Source: Polyangium spumosum (GTDB taxonomy: Bacteria > Myxococcota_A > Polyangia > Polyangiales > Polyangiaceae). From it: a stretch of DNA of 64,000 nt. The position numbers and the translations under genes were made by a program. Positions within the stretch are counted from its first letter, which is position 1, and every line of letters begins with the position of its first letter. The notes below the pieces were generated by a model that was given only the letters and a program-made list of their open reading frames with translations, was not told where the DNA came from and made no database searches. Location: assembly GCF_009649845.1 (NCBI RefSeq), contig NZ_WJIE01000003.1, positions 124,001 to 188,000 of the forward strand, read 5' to 3'. Of the stretch, positions 1 to 8,586 are shown one piece after another.

Positions 1-2
1 AG

Positions 3-1685
3 CTGTACCTGCTCCAGACGCGCAACGGGAAACGCACGGGGCGCGCGGGCGTGCGGATCGCGGTGGAGATGGCGAAGGAGGGGCTCATCGATCAACGCGA
101 GGCGGTGATGCGCGTCGACCCGGCGTCGATCGAGCAGCTCCTGCACCCGACGATCGATCCGAAGGCGCCGAAGAAGCTGCTCGCGCGGGGGCTCCCTGCG
201 AGCCCGGGCGCGGCGAGCGGGCAGGTGGTGTTCCACGCGGACGAGGCGGAGCGGAAGGCCGCGCAAGGGCTGCCGGTGATCCTGGTGCGCGCGGAGACGT
301 CGCCCGAGGACATCCACGGGATGAAGGCGGCGAACGGGATCCTGACGGCGCGCGGCGGCATGACGAGCCACGCGGCGGTGGTGGCGCGTGGCATGGGCAA
401 GTGCTGCGTCGCAGGCTGCTCGGCGGTCGCCGTGAGTTACGAGACGGCGACGATGACCGTGACGATCTACGACGAGCTCGGTCGGCCCACGGACACGGTA
501 AGCGTGAAGGCGGGCGACGTGATCACGCTCGATGGCGCGACGGGTTCGGTCTACCTCGGCGCGATCCCGACGGCGCCGGCGTCGCTGTCGGCGGAGTACG
601 AGGAGCTCATGCGCTGGGCGGACACGTCGCGGCGCCTGAAGGTGCTGGCGAACGCGGACACGGGCGCAGACGCGAAGACGGCGCGATCGTACGGGGCCGA
701 AGGGATCGGGCTCTGCCGCACGGAGCACATGTTCTTCGACGACAAACGGATCGCGGCGGTGCGCGAGATGATCCTCGCCCGCGACGTGGAGGCGCGTAAA
801 GCGGCGCTCGCGAAGCTCTTGCCCTACCAGCGCGAGGACTTCGTCGCGATCTTCCAGGAGATGTCCGGGCTGCCCGTGACGATCCGGCTGCTCGATCCGC
901 CGCTGCACGAGTTCCTGCCGCAGGAGCGCAAGCAGATCGAGGAGCTGGCGCAGGTGATGAAGGTCCGGCCGGCGGAGCTCGTGCGCAAGGTGGAGGAGCT
1001 GCACGAGCTGAACCCGATGCTCGGCCACCGCGGCTGTCGGCTCGGGGTGACGTTCCCGGAGATCAACGAGATGCAAGCGCGCGCGATCTTCGAGGCGGCG
1101 TGCGAGGTGGCCGAGAAGGGCGAGGCGCCGAAGCTCGAGATCATGATCCCGCTGGCGATGACGCGGAAGGAGCTCGCGCTGGCGAAGGCGACGATCGTGC
1201 GGGTGGCGAGCGAGGTGTTCGCCGAGAAGGGCCGGTCGGTGGCGTACCTGTTCGGCACGATGATCGAGCTGCCCCGCGCGGCGCTGCGCGCCTCGGAGCT
1301 CGCCGAGGAGGCGGAGTTCATGAGCTTCGGGACGAACGATCTGACGCAGACGACGATGGGGATCTCGCGCGACGACGCGGGGAAGTTCCTCGGGGCGTAC
1401 GTGGAGGCGGGGATCCTGCCGAAGGATCCGTTCCAGAGCCTCGACACGGAGGGCGTGGGCGAGCTCGTGGCGATCGCGTGCGAGCGCGGCCGGAAGACGC
1501 GGCCGAACCTGGAGCTCGGCGTGTGCGGCGAGCACGGCGGTGATCCGGCGTCGATCCGGTTCTTCGAGCGGGTGAAGCTCGACTACGTGTCGTGCTCGCC
1601 GCTGCGGGTGCCGATCGCGCGGCTCGCGGCGGCGCAAGCGGCGCTGGCCGAGGGCGCGGCGACGACGTTGCAGACGACGGCCTGA
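3..1685 (+). CDS. ppdK: Pyruvate, phosphate dikinase, C-terminal part (5' end outside window)
   Basis: Interconverts pyruvate, ATP and phosphate with PEP, AMP and PPi in the cytoplasm. The frame is open from base 3 and begins with the family motif [11 protein letters not shown], so the ATP-grasp N-terminal half lies outside the window. The swivelling phosphohistidine domain is seen at [15 protein letters not shown] (His codon at 370-372). The PEP/pyruvate TIM barrel follows, with the LCRTEHMFF and [10 protein letters not shown] blocks and the C-terminal [10 protein letters not shown] loop carrying the catalytic Cys (codon 1524-1526). These blocks separate it from PEP synthase, which has a different signature, and the sequence is intact to its stop. 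A pspA-family gene follows 62 bp downstream on the same strand. The identification is firm; only the start is missing. Confidence 0.96.
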   Translation: MYLLQTRNGKRTGRAGVRIAVEMAKEGLIDQREAVMRVDPASIEQLLHPTIDPKAPKKLLARGLPASPGAASGQVVFHADEAERKAAQGLPVILVRAETSPEDIHGMKAANGILTARGGMTSHAAVVARGMGKCCVAGCSAVAVSYETATMTVTIYDELGRPTDTVSVKAGDVITLDGATGSVYLGAIPTAPASLSAEYEELMRWADTSRRLKVLANADTGADAKTARSYGAEGIGLCRTEHMFFDDKRIAAVREMILARDVEARKAALAKLLPYQREDFVAIFQEMSGLPVTIRLLDPPLHEFLPQERKQIEELAQVMKVRPAELVRKVEELHELNPMLGHRGCRLGVTFPEINEMQARAIFEAACEVAEKGEAPKLEIMIPLAMTRKELALAKATIVRVASEVFAEKGRSVAYLFGTMIELPRAALRASELAEEAEFMSFGTNDLTQTTMGISRDDAGKFLGAYVEAGILPKDPFQSLDTEGVGELVAIACERGRKTRPNLELGVCGEHGGDPASIRFFERVKLDYVSCSPLRVPIARLAAAQAALAEGAATTLQTTA

Positions 1686-1747
1686 TCCCCCCGCCTCCCC
1701 CCACCCTCCGGCTTTACAGCCGCCGCCTGCCGGTGCACCTTCTCCGC

Positions 1748-2467
1748 ATGGGCATCTTCGACCGGATGGGCAAGGTCATCTCGAGCAACGTCAACGCGCT
1801 CCTCGACAAGGCAGAAGACCCGAAAAAGTCGGTCGATCTGATCATCGAGGAGATGAAGGAGCAGATCCGCGCGGCGCGTAAGGAGCTGGTCGAGGCGGTG
1901 GCGGCCGAGAAGGTGCTGCGCAAGAAGGTCGACGAGATCGACGCCGAGACGCAGAAGTGGGAGCGCCGCGCCGAGCTCGCCCTGAAGGCCGGCGACGAGT
2001 CGCTCGCGCGCGAGGCGCTCGTGCAGAAGAAGCGCATCATCGCCGAGCGCGACCGCGCCGAAGCCCTGCGCGCCGAGCAACGCGCGGCCGCGCTGAACAT
2101 GAAAAAAGAGCTCGAGCGCATGGAGCAGAAGCAGCAGGAGCTCGAGGCGCGCAAAGGGACGATCGCGACGCAGCTCCAGCAGGCGAAGGCCGGCGGCGGC
2201 GCCGAGGGTCTCGGCGGACGTGGGACGGGCGGCGCGTTCGCGGAGTTCCGGCGCATGGAGGACAAGATCGAAGGCAAGGTCGCCGAGGTGGCCGCCGCGC
2301 GCGAGCTCGACGACGCGCTGCGCTCGGGCGGGATGAGCGACATGGAGCTCGAGTCGAAGTTCGCGCAGCTCGAAGGCGGCGGGACGATCTCGAAGGACGG
2401 GAAGCCGTCGAACCCGGAGATCGACGACGAGCTCGCCGCGCTGAAGAAGAAGATCCGGATCGGCTGA
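1748..2467 (+). CDS. pspA: PspA/IM30 family membrane-stress protein
   Basis: A 239-residue cytoplasmic, membrane-associating coiled-coil protein of the PspA/Vipp1 (IM30, ESCRT-III-like) family. In other bacteria these bind anionic lipid and protect membrane integrity. It begins MGIFDRMGKVISSNVNALL, the typical amphipathic helix of the family. A long charged coiled coil (residues about 25-150) follows, then a Gly-rich break near 155-170 and a second helical region. I chose the ATG at 1748 because it starts exactly at the conserved MGIF; an upstream in-frame start would add a low-complexity extension that reads through the ppdK stop region. No pspF/pspBC partners are adjacent. Its TGA and the TCA (antisense stop) of the next, convergent gene share one TGATCA palindrome at 2465-2470, so the genes abut with no spacer. 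Confidence 0.9.
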   Translation: MGIFDRMGKVISSNVNALLDKAEDPKKSVDLIIEEMKEQIRAARKELVEAVAAEKVLRKKVDEIDAETQKWERRAELALKAGDESLAREALVQKKRIIAERDRAEALRAEQRAAALNMKKELERMEQKQQELEARKGTIATQLQQAKAGGGAEGLGGRGTGGAFAEFRRMEDKIEGKVAEVAAARELDDALRSGGMSDMELESKFAQLEGGGTISKDGKPSNPEIDDELAALKKKIRIG

Positions 2468-3418
2468 TCAGGGCATCGCCGACGGGTCGGCGCAGCAGCG
2501 GAAGCCGGTCTGCGAGTTGGCCGATGCGCGCGCGATCGTGCTCGCCGTGGAGCAATCCATGTCGACTTGCTTGCTGGAATAGCCACCTCCGCGGCGCCGA
2601 CAGTTGTGCTCCGCGGGTGTACCGGCGTCCTCGGCCTCGTCGCAGGAGTCTTCCCACTCCCAGACGTTCCCGCTCAGGTCGAAGATCCCGAGGAAGCCAC
2701 CTTCACACGTGGTGACGCCGACCGCGAGGGGCTTGTCGTCGGCGGCGTCCTTGTCCTGCCCGTTGCAAGCGACCGGATCGTACGTGTCACCGTAAGGGTA
2801 GGTCCTCGTGCCCCCGGCGGTACATACGTTGTGCCATTGGCTCAGCGCTTCATCGGCCGCGCTCTCGGAGAATGGCAAAGGCCCGCCGTCGATACGGCCG
2901 CAGAGCCGCTTCTCGTGCGCCGCACAGTACGCGTAGGCGTCGCACCAGTCGACGTTCGCCATGGGCAGGTTGCTCTTCGGCGGGACGGTTTGCGGGAGGA
3001 GGGACGTGTTCCACTCGCATTGCGGAGGCTGGGTGAGCATCGGCATCGTCTCCGCCCAGGAGACGTACGCCGCGCTCGTGACCTCGGTGCTGTCGATGCA
3101 ATAGAAGTTGCCACCGGCCGGAGCCTGCACCTGCACCATACCTGGCTTCCCGGGGCACGCGACGACGGAGGCTCCACCACCCGCGCCGCCTTGTCCGCCC
3201 GAGCCCGACGAGGAGCTCGACGAGCTCGCTCCACCCACGCCGCCCGCGCCGCCCATTCCCCCCACGCCCATTCCACCGCTGCCACCCGCGCCGCCCGCCG
3301 AGCTCGAGCTGCCCGACCCAGCCGACGGCGGCGGAGCATCGACCCCACCCTCGCCAAAACACCCGGCCGCGATCACGAGCGGACAAGCCACGAGCATCAA
3401 GCAAACGGCGACGCGCAT
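2468..3418 (-). CDS. Formylglycine-generating-enzyme-fold (SUMF1/FGE) lipoprotein
   Basis: A 316-residue exported lipoprotein. The N-terminus has a hydrophobic signal ending in a lipobox (VIAAGC, Cys at about 19). A Gly/Ser-rich low-complexity linker follows (residues about 30-85, GGAGG and SSSSSSS runs), then an FGE-sulfatase/SUMF1 domain from about 88 to the end. Domain features include FYCIDSTEVTSAAY, MANVDWCDAYAYC, KRLCGR, LSGNVWEWEDSC and the terminal GFRCC. In myxobacteria such proteins are abundant and mostly of unknown role; some members oxidise Cys to formylglycine, but many only share the fold. The Cys-rich pattern and secretion suggest a surface or periplasmic binding module rather than a sulfatase maturase. 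It lies 92 bp downstream of the CHASE2 sensor on the same strand. Confidence 0.85.
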   Translation of the reverse strand: MRVAVCLMLVACPLVIAAGCFGEGGVDAPPPSAGSGSSSSAGGAGGSGGMGVGGMGGAGGVGGASSSSSSSGSGGQGGAGGGASVVACPGKPGMVQVQAPAGGNFYCIDSTEVTSAAYVSWAETMPMLTQPPQCEWNTSLLPQTVPPKSNLPMANVDWCDAYAYCAAHEKRLCGRIDGGPLPFSESAADEALSQWHNVCTAGGTRTYPYGDTYDPVACNGQDKDAADDKPLAVGVTTCEGGFLGIFDLSGNVWEWEDSCDEAEDAGTPAEHNCRRRGGGYSSKQVDMDCSTASTIARASANSQTGFRCCADPSAMP

Positions 3419-3510
3419 GGCGTCGACGATGACACACGTCGCCCGCGAACCGCAACGGGGGAGCGATGGAGGGACGGACGCACGCGCCGTCCGTCACGCC
3501 ACGCCGACAC

Positions 3511-6009
3511 CTACTTCGCCGTGTTGCGCCCGAGCGCCACGACGTTGTCCACCGCGCTCGCGCTCCCCTCGCCCATCGCCACCTTCACCCGAGGTTTGGC
3601 GCGGAGCAAGCTCACCACCAGCGTGAGGCCCCATCCATCCTCACTGCGAATTTGCACGGCGCCGTGGCTGTCCTCGATCGCCATGATCAGCCGCCCCAGG
3701 ACCTCGAGCCCCGGCGGCGCCGCGCCGGGCGCGATGAGCACACGCTGCAGCGCCGACTCGGGCAAACCAAAACCGAGGCTCCAGTCGAGGATCGAGAGCT
3801 CGACCGCCGTGCTCGTCTCCCGCACCGAGATCACCGGCGGCTGCGCCGAAGGCGACTGGCCCGCCGCCTCGACCATGAACGCCTCGAGCGCCTTCTCCAG
3901 CGCAGACCGATGCCCGATCACGTGGCCCATGCCCCGCATCGGCTCGATCTTCACCTGCCGCCCCGTCGTCCGCGCCGTGCCCGCGACCGCCTGCGCGATC
4001 ACCTCGGAGAGCGGGAACGCGCTCAGCGGATCATGCGTCGGCGCCGTGGCGAGCGCGCGGACGTTCGTGGGTTTGTCCTCGGGCTGCTCGACGACCGACG
4101 CGACGTACCCGACGATCGAGGAGAAGCCGTCCGCCTTCTGCCGGAGCGCTCGTACCGTCAAGACAAACGTCGGCGAGGTGCCCGGCTGGCTGCGGCCCGT
4201 GAGGCCCGCTTCGCTCTGCAGCACCTCGGCCAGGCTCGTCGAGGCCTCCTCCGCCGTGCAGCCCGTGAGCGCGACGAGGATCTGGCTCAGGTGGATCGAG
4301 CCCGGCGGGAGCGCGCCGTCGGCCGACTCGGGCGGGACGGAGACACCACGCGCGCCGAGCCATCGACCAAGCTCGCGGCTCGTGAGCCGCACGTCGCCGA
4401 GCGCGTCCGCATAAAAGAGGCCGACGGGGGAGCTGCGCAGCACCTCGCTGAACGTGGCGATCTCCTTCGCCGCGACGTCGGCGCGGTGCACGAGGCGCTC
4501 GGACGGAGGCAAGGGCGCGTCGAGAAGGCGCGCGCCGGAGATGGGCTCGCCCTCGCCCAGGTTGCCGAGCCTGCGCCGCCGCGCGATGAGCGCGAGCTCG
4601 CGCGCGAGGCGCTCGAGCCGCTCGGGCGACTTGGTGAACGCAGCCTCGGCCTTCGCGCCGCAGAAGAACACGTAACCCTCGGTCTCGCCGAGCGCGATGA
4701 GCGGCACGACGAGCGTGGGCTCGCCGGGGTTCTTCAGGTAGTCCGTGACCACGTGCGGGGCCGCGACGCCGCTGTCGTTGATGTACGGCCTGCGGCGCAC
4801 GTCGCGGCGACGCTCGGCGATGAGGTGCTCGCCGATGTCGCCGTCGTCCCAGAACTTGAGGTGCCACTCGGCCGGAGGCAGCTCCGCGACGAGCACGAAG
4901 TCAGCCGGGAAGAGCTTGCCCGCGAGCCGGCCGAGGCGCGGCCAGAAGGCCGCGTCAGGCTCGGTCTGCACGCGCCGGAAGACGCCGTCGCGGCCGAGCA
5001 GATCCGAGGTGCGGGTGACCGCGCGCCGCCAGCCCGAGAGGTCGAGCGAGAGCGCCACGATCGCGCCCGCGAGCATACCCGCGACGAGGCTCGCCGAAGG
5101 CAAGAGGCCACGCGTCGTCGACGCGGCGAGGATCGCTTGCCCGAGGATCGTCGCGGTCACGCACACGCCGAGCGTGACGAGCGCGGCCTTGATCGACGCG
5201 ACCCTCCGGGCGAACGCGAGGAGCACGACCGAGAGCGCCGCGACGAGCGCGCTGATCCAGCGCGGAGCCTCGCGCCGCGCGCCGCCGTCGAGCAGACCGC
5301 CGAGCGCAGAGGCGACGTGGGTGCCCATGGACGTCGCAGCCGCGCCCTGCGCGCTCGCGCGGGGCTCGAACGGCGAGTCGAGCGCGGCGATCACCACGCG
5401 CCCGGCCGCGACGGAGTGCGGCGTCCGCCCCCCAGCGATGTCGGCGAGCGCGACCTTCGGCACGCTCTCGGCCGGCGCGGGCACGATCCACGGCGCCTCC
5501 TTGATCCCGAGCGCGGCGAGCGCCGGACGATCCGCGGGCGACGCCGCGAAGCCGATCGCCGCGCCCCGCGAGCCTCGCCGCACGATGCCGGGTGGCAGCA
5601 CCTGGAGCGACGCGGCCCGCTCCGTGTCCGGCTTGCTGCGGTTCACGCAGAACGCGTCGAGCGGCGGCACCATGAGCACGCCACGCGCGTGTCCAATCAC
5701 GACGAGCTCCTCCAGCGTGCCGATGCAGTCGCGTTCGGCGAGCACCTCGGGCGAGGTGTGGACGACGAGCACGTGCGACGAGGGGCTCTGGCCCGCGATC
5801 GCGCGCAGGGTGAGCTCACGCGCCTCGTCGTCGGCCGCGCCGAGCGGCGCGATCGCAGCCGTGATACCCGCGACGAGGATGGCCGTGGCTTCGAGGCGAG
5901 CGCGGCTCGAAAGGCGTGAGCGATCCTTCTCGAACGCCATCGGCCGCGGGGCGCGAAACGGCTTCGGGATCTTGCGTGTCTCGAGAAGGCGTCGGGCGAA
6001 ACTTCGCAT
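3511..6009 (-). CDS. CHASE2-type membrane sensor with degenerate histidine-kinase-like C-terminus
   Basis: An 832-residue membrane protein. A first membrane segment lies near residues 40-57. A periplasmic CHASE2-like domain follows to about 250, with SSHVLVVHTSPEVL early and AGRVVIAALDSPFEP late. Three closely spaced hydrophobic helices sit at about 255-330, the usual CHASE2 topology. After them come a GAF-like region (about 350-500), a PAS-like region (about 545-660) and a region shaped like an HATPase (about 690-800; ILDWSLGFGLPES in the G1 position, GWGLTLVVSLL at the G2/end position). I see no H-box phosphoacceptor histidine. The N-box position reads SALEKALEAFM without the usual Asn, so kinase activity is doubtful and a signalling pseudokinase is likely. 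A second possible start is Met25 (5937); neither start has a clear Shine-Dalgarno sequence. Confidence 0.75.
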   Translation of the reverse strand: MRSFARRLLETRKIPKPFRAPRPMAFEKDRSRLSSRARLEATAILVAGITAAIAPLGAADDEARELTLRAIAGQSPSSHVLVVHTSPEVLAERDCIGTLEELVVIGHARGVLMVPPLDAFCVNRSKPDTERAASLQVLPPGIVRRGSRGAAIGFAASPADRPALAALGIKEAPWIVPAPAESVPKVALADIAGGRTPHSVAAGRVVIAALDSPFEPRASAQGAAATSMGTHVASALGGLLDGGARREAPRWISALVAALSVVLLAFARRVASIKAALVTLGVCVTATILGQAILAASTTRGLLPSASLVAGMLAGAIVALSLDLSGWRRAVTRTSDLLGRDGVFRRVQTEPDAAFWPRLGRLAGKLFPADFVLVAELPPAEWHLKFWDDGDIGEHLIAERRRDVRRRPYINDSGVAAPHVVTDYLKNPGEPTLVVPLIALGETEGYVFFCGAKAEAAFTKSPERLERLARELALIARRRRLGNLGEGEPISGARLLDAPLPPSERLVHRADVAAKEIATFSEVLRSSPVGLFYADALGDVRLTSRELGRWLGARGVSVPPESADGALPPGSIHLSQILVALTGCTAEEASTSLAEVLQSEAGLTGRSQPGTSPTFVLTVRALRQKADGFSSIVGYVASVVEQPEDKPTNVRALATAPTHDPLSAFPLSEVIAQAVAGTARTTGRQVKIEPMRGMGHVIGHRSALEKALEAFMVEAAGQSPSAQPPVISVRETSTAVELSILDWSLGFGLPESALQRVLIAPGAAPPGLEVLGRLIMAIEDSHGAVQIRSEDGWGLTLVVSLLRAKPRVKVAMGEGSASAVDNVVALGRNTAK

Positions 6010-6429
6010 CGAGGGGGTACGGGTTCAGCGTGAGCGGCAATTTTCCTGCCACCGGACCGATGCCCGGTAGAGCTCACCCGTCTCGCTGTGGGAACGTCGA
6101 TCGTTGCACTTTCTCGATCCTGGAATATCGACCGGTTTGCTCCCGTGGTGCCCCTACGGGTCTGGATCGCAGCGGTCTCCGGTCCTCACCGTAGATGTTT
6201 GCAGTCCTCACGCAGCCTGGCCGTTATACCTCAAAGTCCCAGCGGCGTGGGCGGATCCATGGGCCGGTTCTCGATGCTACCAGGGCCCGTGCCCAGGATC
6301 CCATTTCTCGGGCCCGTCCAAATACTGCTTTCTTTCCGGACATTTCAGCACGATTCTGCCCCGGACGCGTGCTGCGCATCACCCGGAATCGGTGGATTTT
6401 TTCCCCGCATGGAGGGAGCATCGCCCACC
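6010..6429. other. Intergenic region between divergent genes
   Basis: About 420 bp separates the divergent CHASE2 sensor and sedolisin genes. It is visibly less GC-rich than its surroundings (for example around 6090-6150 and 6320-6400) and must hold both promoters. It ends with a GGAGGGAG ribosome-binding site at 6411-6418. I could not pick out a convincing -35/-10 pair or a sigma-54 (GG-N10-GC) promoter, and I see no RNA gene. Confidence 0.5.
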
Positions 6430-8499
6430 ATGCTCTCCTTGCGATTCCCTTCCTCCACCACGGCGAGGGTGATCACACTGCTCGCCCTCGTGAACGGCAC
6501 GGCCTTCGCCGCAGCTAGCTGCAGCGGAGACGGCGGGGAGACACTCCCCACCGGCGGCACCGGCGCAGGCCCCGCACAAGGCGGCGCAGGCGGCGTCGGC
6601 GGCATCGGCGGCGCAGGCGGCGTCGGCGGGGAAGGAGGGAGCGGGGGCCAAGGCGGAGAGGCCGGCAGTGGCGGCATCGGCGGCAAGGGCGGCGCAGGCG
6701 GCGTCGGCGGCGCGGGTGGCGAAGGCGGTCAGGCGGGCGCGGGCGGCATGGGCGGCATGGGCGGCATGGCCGCGTCGAGCAGCAGCTCGTCGAGCTCGTC
6801 CAGCAGCAGCTCGTCGAGCTCGTCCAGCAGCTCGTCGAGTTCGTCCAGCAGCTCGTCGAGCGGCGCGGGTGGTGGTGAGCCGGACGCGGGCGAGCTGCCC
6901 GACGCGCTGCCGGATTTCACGGACGCCGAGCTCGAACCCGTGACGAGCATCGACGGCATCCCGAACCCGCTGCCGGGCGTCTACTACGACATGGGCGCCG
7001 CAGATCCGGCCGCGGAGTTCCGCTCGCTGATCGCCTTCCCGATGCGGGACAAGATCATCCTCGAGGAGATCGTCCGCAACATGTACGACCCGGGCCATCC
7101 GATGTTCCGGAGCTACATGTCGGTCGATCAGTGGATGACCGCGCACGCGCCGCCGGAGGCCGATCCGCACCTGGTGAAGCTCTGGCTCGAGTCGGAGGGC
7201 TTCCAGGTGCCGTACGTCGCGGCGAACCGGATGTTGCTCCAGTTCAAGGGGACCGTCGCGCAGTTCAACGAGACGTTCCAGACGACGCTGCACGTCTTCG
7301 AGCGCGAGAACCCGCAGCCGGGTGGCCCGCTCATCGACGTGTACGGCACGCTCGAGCCGCTGAAGGTGCCGCTCTGGGTGGCGCAGCGGATCGGCGGCGT
7401 GATCACCTGCGATCTGCCGGCGCCGAAGGGCCCGCTCACGCCCGAGAGCGGCGGCATCGTCGTGCAGGCCCCGCAGAACGTGTCCCAGTACGACTCGACG
7501 CCCGCGAAGATCGCCAAGGCGTACGCGATCGATCAGCTCCACGCGATGGGCTACCGCGGCCAGGGCGTGAAGCTCGGCGTCACCGTGGGCGCGACGTTCC
7601 GGTTCAAGGATCTGCAGACGTTCTGGCAGTCGTTCGGGATCATCCGCGACGATCCCACCGTCATCACGACGATGGAGCCGCTCGGCACGCGGTACGTGGA
7701 GACGACGCTCGACACGCAGTGGTCGGGCGCGATGGCGCCCATGGCGGAGCTGCACGTGTACTCGGGGCCCGACTCGCGCAACACGTCGATGGTCTACACG
7801 TTCAACGAGGCGATCGGCCGCGGCGAGGTCTCGGTGATCACGGACTCGTTCGCGCATCGCGAGGACTCCGAGCCCGCGCCGGTGCGCATCCAGTACAACG
7901 ACTCGGCCCTGCAAGCGGCGGCGCTCGGCATCACCGTGATGGCGGCGTCGGGCGACTCGGCCGGACAGGACACACCCTCGGTGAGCCCGTGGGTGACGGC
8001 CGTCGGCGGCACGCGCCTCCTGTGGAACTCGAGCGGCACGACCGTCACGGGCGAGACCGCGTGGCCCGCGTCGGGCTGCGGCGACTCGCTCACCTTCCTG
8101 AAGCCCGATTGGCAGATGCCGTTCGTGACGAACGTGGAGATCGAGGGGCGACGCGCGACGAGCGACGTCGGCCTCAACGCCTCGCCGTCGTCGCCGTTCT
8201 GGATCTACTACATCAACCCGAACGGACCGGGCTCGACGTGGCAGCGCTACGGCGGCACGTCGTTCTCGTCGCCGGTCTTCGCGGGGCTCCTCGCGTCGGT
8301 GAACAGCTACCGCGCGGCGAACAACCTGCCGAACCTCGGCTGGATCAACTCGATCCTCTACACGAACGACGCAGTGAAGGCGACGTTCAAGGACATCACG
8401 TCGAGCGGCCCTGCGACCAAACCCGCCAAGGCCGGCTGGGATTATCCGACGGGATGGGGGGCGCCCAACGCGATGGGGCTCGCGCTCACCTTCCCCTGA
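6430..8499 (+). CDS. Sedolisin (S53) serine-carboxyl peptidase, secreted lipoprotein with poly-Ser linker
   Basis: A 689-residue exported protease of the kumamolisin/sedolisin family. The ATG at 6430 is preceded by GGAGGGAG and opens a signal peptide with lipobox AAASC. A Gly-rich stretch and then about 30 consecutive serines (coding 6775-6860) form a long flexible tether. A Pro-kumamolisin activation domain follows (about residues 185-330). The catalytic domain carries all S53 landmarks: the E-x3-D pair in VETTLDTQW (Glu424, Asp428), the nucleophile in GGTSFSSP (Ser611), and a C-terminal calcium-site-like DITSSG...GWDYPTGWG. It is therefore probably synthesised as an inactive surface-tethered zymogen that self-cleaves in acid. 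The next gene begins 87 bp downstream after a strong hairpin. A possible role in predation or nutrient release is inference. Confidence 0.9.
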   Translation: MLSLRFPSSTTARVITLLALVNGTAFAAASCSGDGGETLPTGGTGAGPAQGGAGGVGGIGGAGGVGGEGGSGGQGGEAGSGGIGGKGGAGGVGGAGGEGGQAGAGGMGGMGGMAASSSSSSSSSSSSSSSSSSSSSSSSSSSSSGAGGGEPDAGELPDALPDFTDAELEPVTSIDGIPNPLPGVYYDMGAADPAAEFRSLIAFPMRDKIILEEIVRNMYDPGHPMFRSYMSVDQWMTAHAPPEADPHLVKLWLESEGFQVPYVAANRMLLQFKGTVAQFNETFQTTLHVFERENPQPGGPLIDVYGTLEPLKVPLWVAQRIGGVITCDLPAPKGPLTPESGGIVVQAPQNVSQYDSTPAKIAKAYAIDQLHAMGYRGQGVKLGVTVGATFRFKDLQTFWQSFGIIRDDPTVITTMEPLGTRYVETTLDTQWSGAMAPMAELHVYSGPDSRNTSMVYTFNEAIGRGEVSVITDSFAHREDSEPAPVRIQYNDSALQAAALGITVMAASGDSAGQDTPSVSPWVTAVGGTRLLWNSSGTTVTGETAWPASGCGDSLTFLKPDWQMPFVTNVEIEGRRATSDVGLNASPSSPFWIYYINPNGPGSTWQRYGGTSFSSPVFAGLLASVNSYRAANNLPNLGWINSILYTNDAVKATFKDITSSGPATKPAKAGWDYPTGWGAPNAMGLALTFP

Positions 8500-8535
8500 T
8501 CGAGGAACACGCGTTGACTCGACAGCGCGGCCGGG

Positions 8536-8567
8536 CCGGCGCGAAGATGGGGCTCTCTTCGCGCCGG
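8536..8567 (+). terminator. 12-bp perfect hairpin between sedolisin gene and capC-like operon
   Basis: The arms CCGGCGCGAAGA (8536-8547) and TCTTCGCGCCGG (8556-8567) are perfectly complementary around an 8-nt loop, and ATTTCC follows. This is the strongest hairpin I found in a gap. It lies 37 bp after the sedolisin stop and 19 bp before the capC-like ATG. It could terminate the sedolisin transcript, although the T-run is only three long. It could also be a structured leader limiting translation of the downstream operon. Sequence alone does not decide. Confidence 0.45.
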
Positions 8568-8586
8568 ATTTCCTAGCCGCGACGCC

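Noticed and set aside
3466-5919. 817-codon plus-strand frame
   Set aside because: Antisense to the CHASE2 sensor gene; composition almost entirely Arg/Glu/Ala/Asp.
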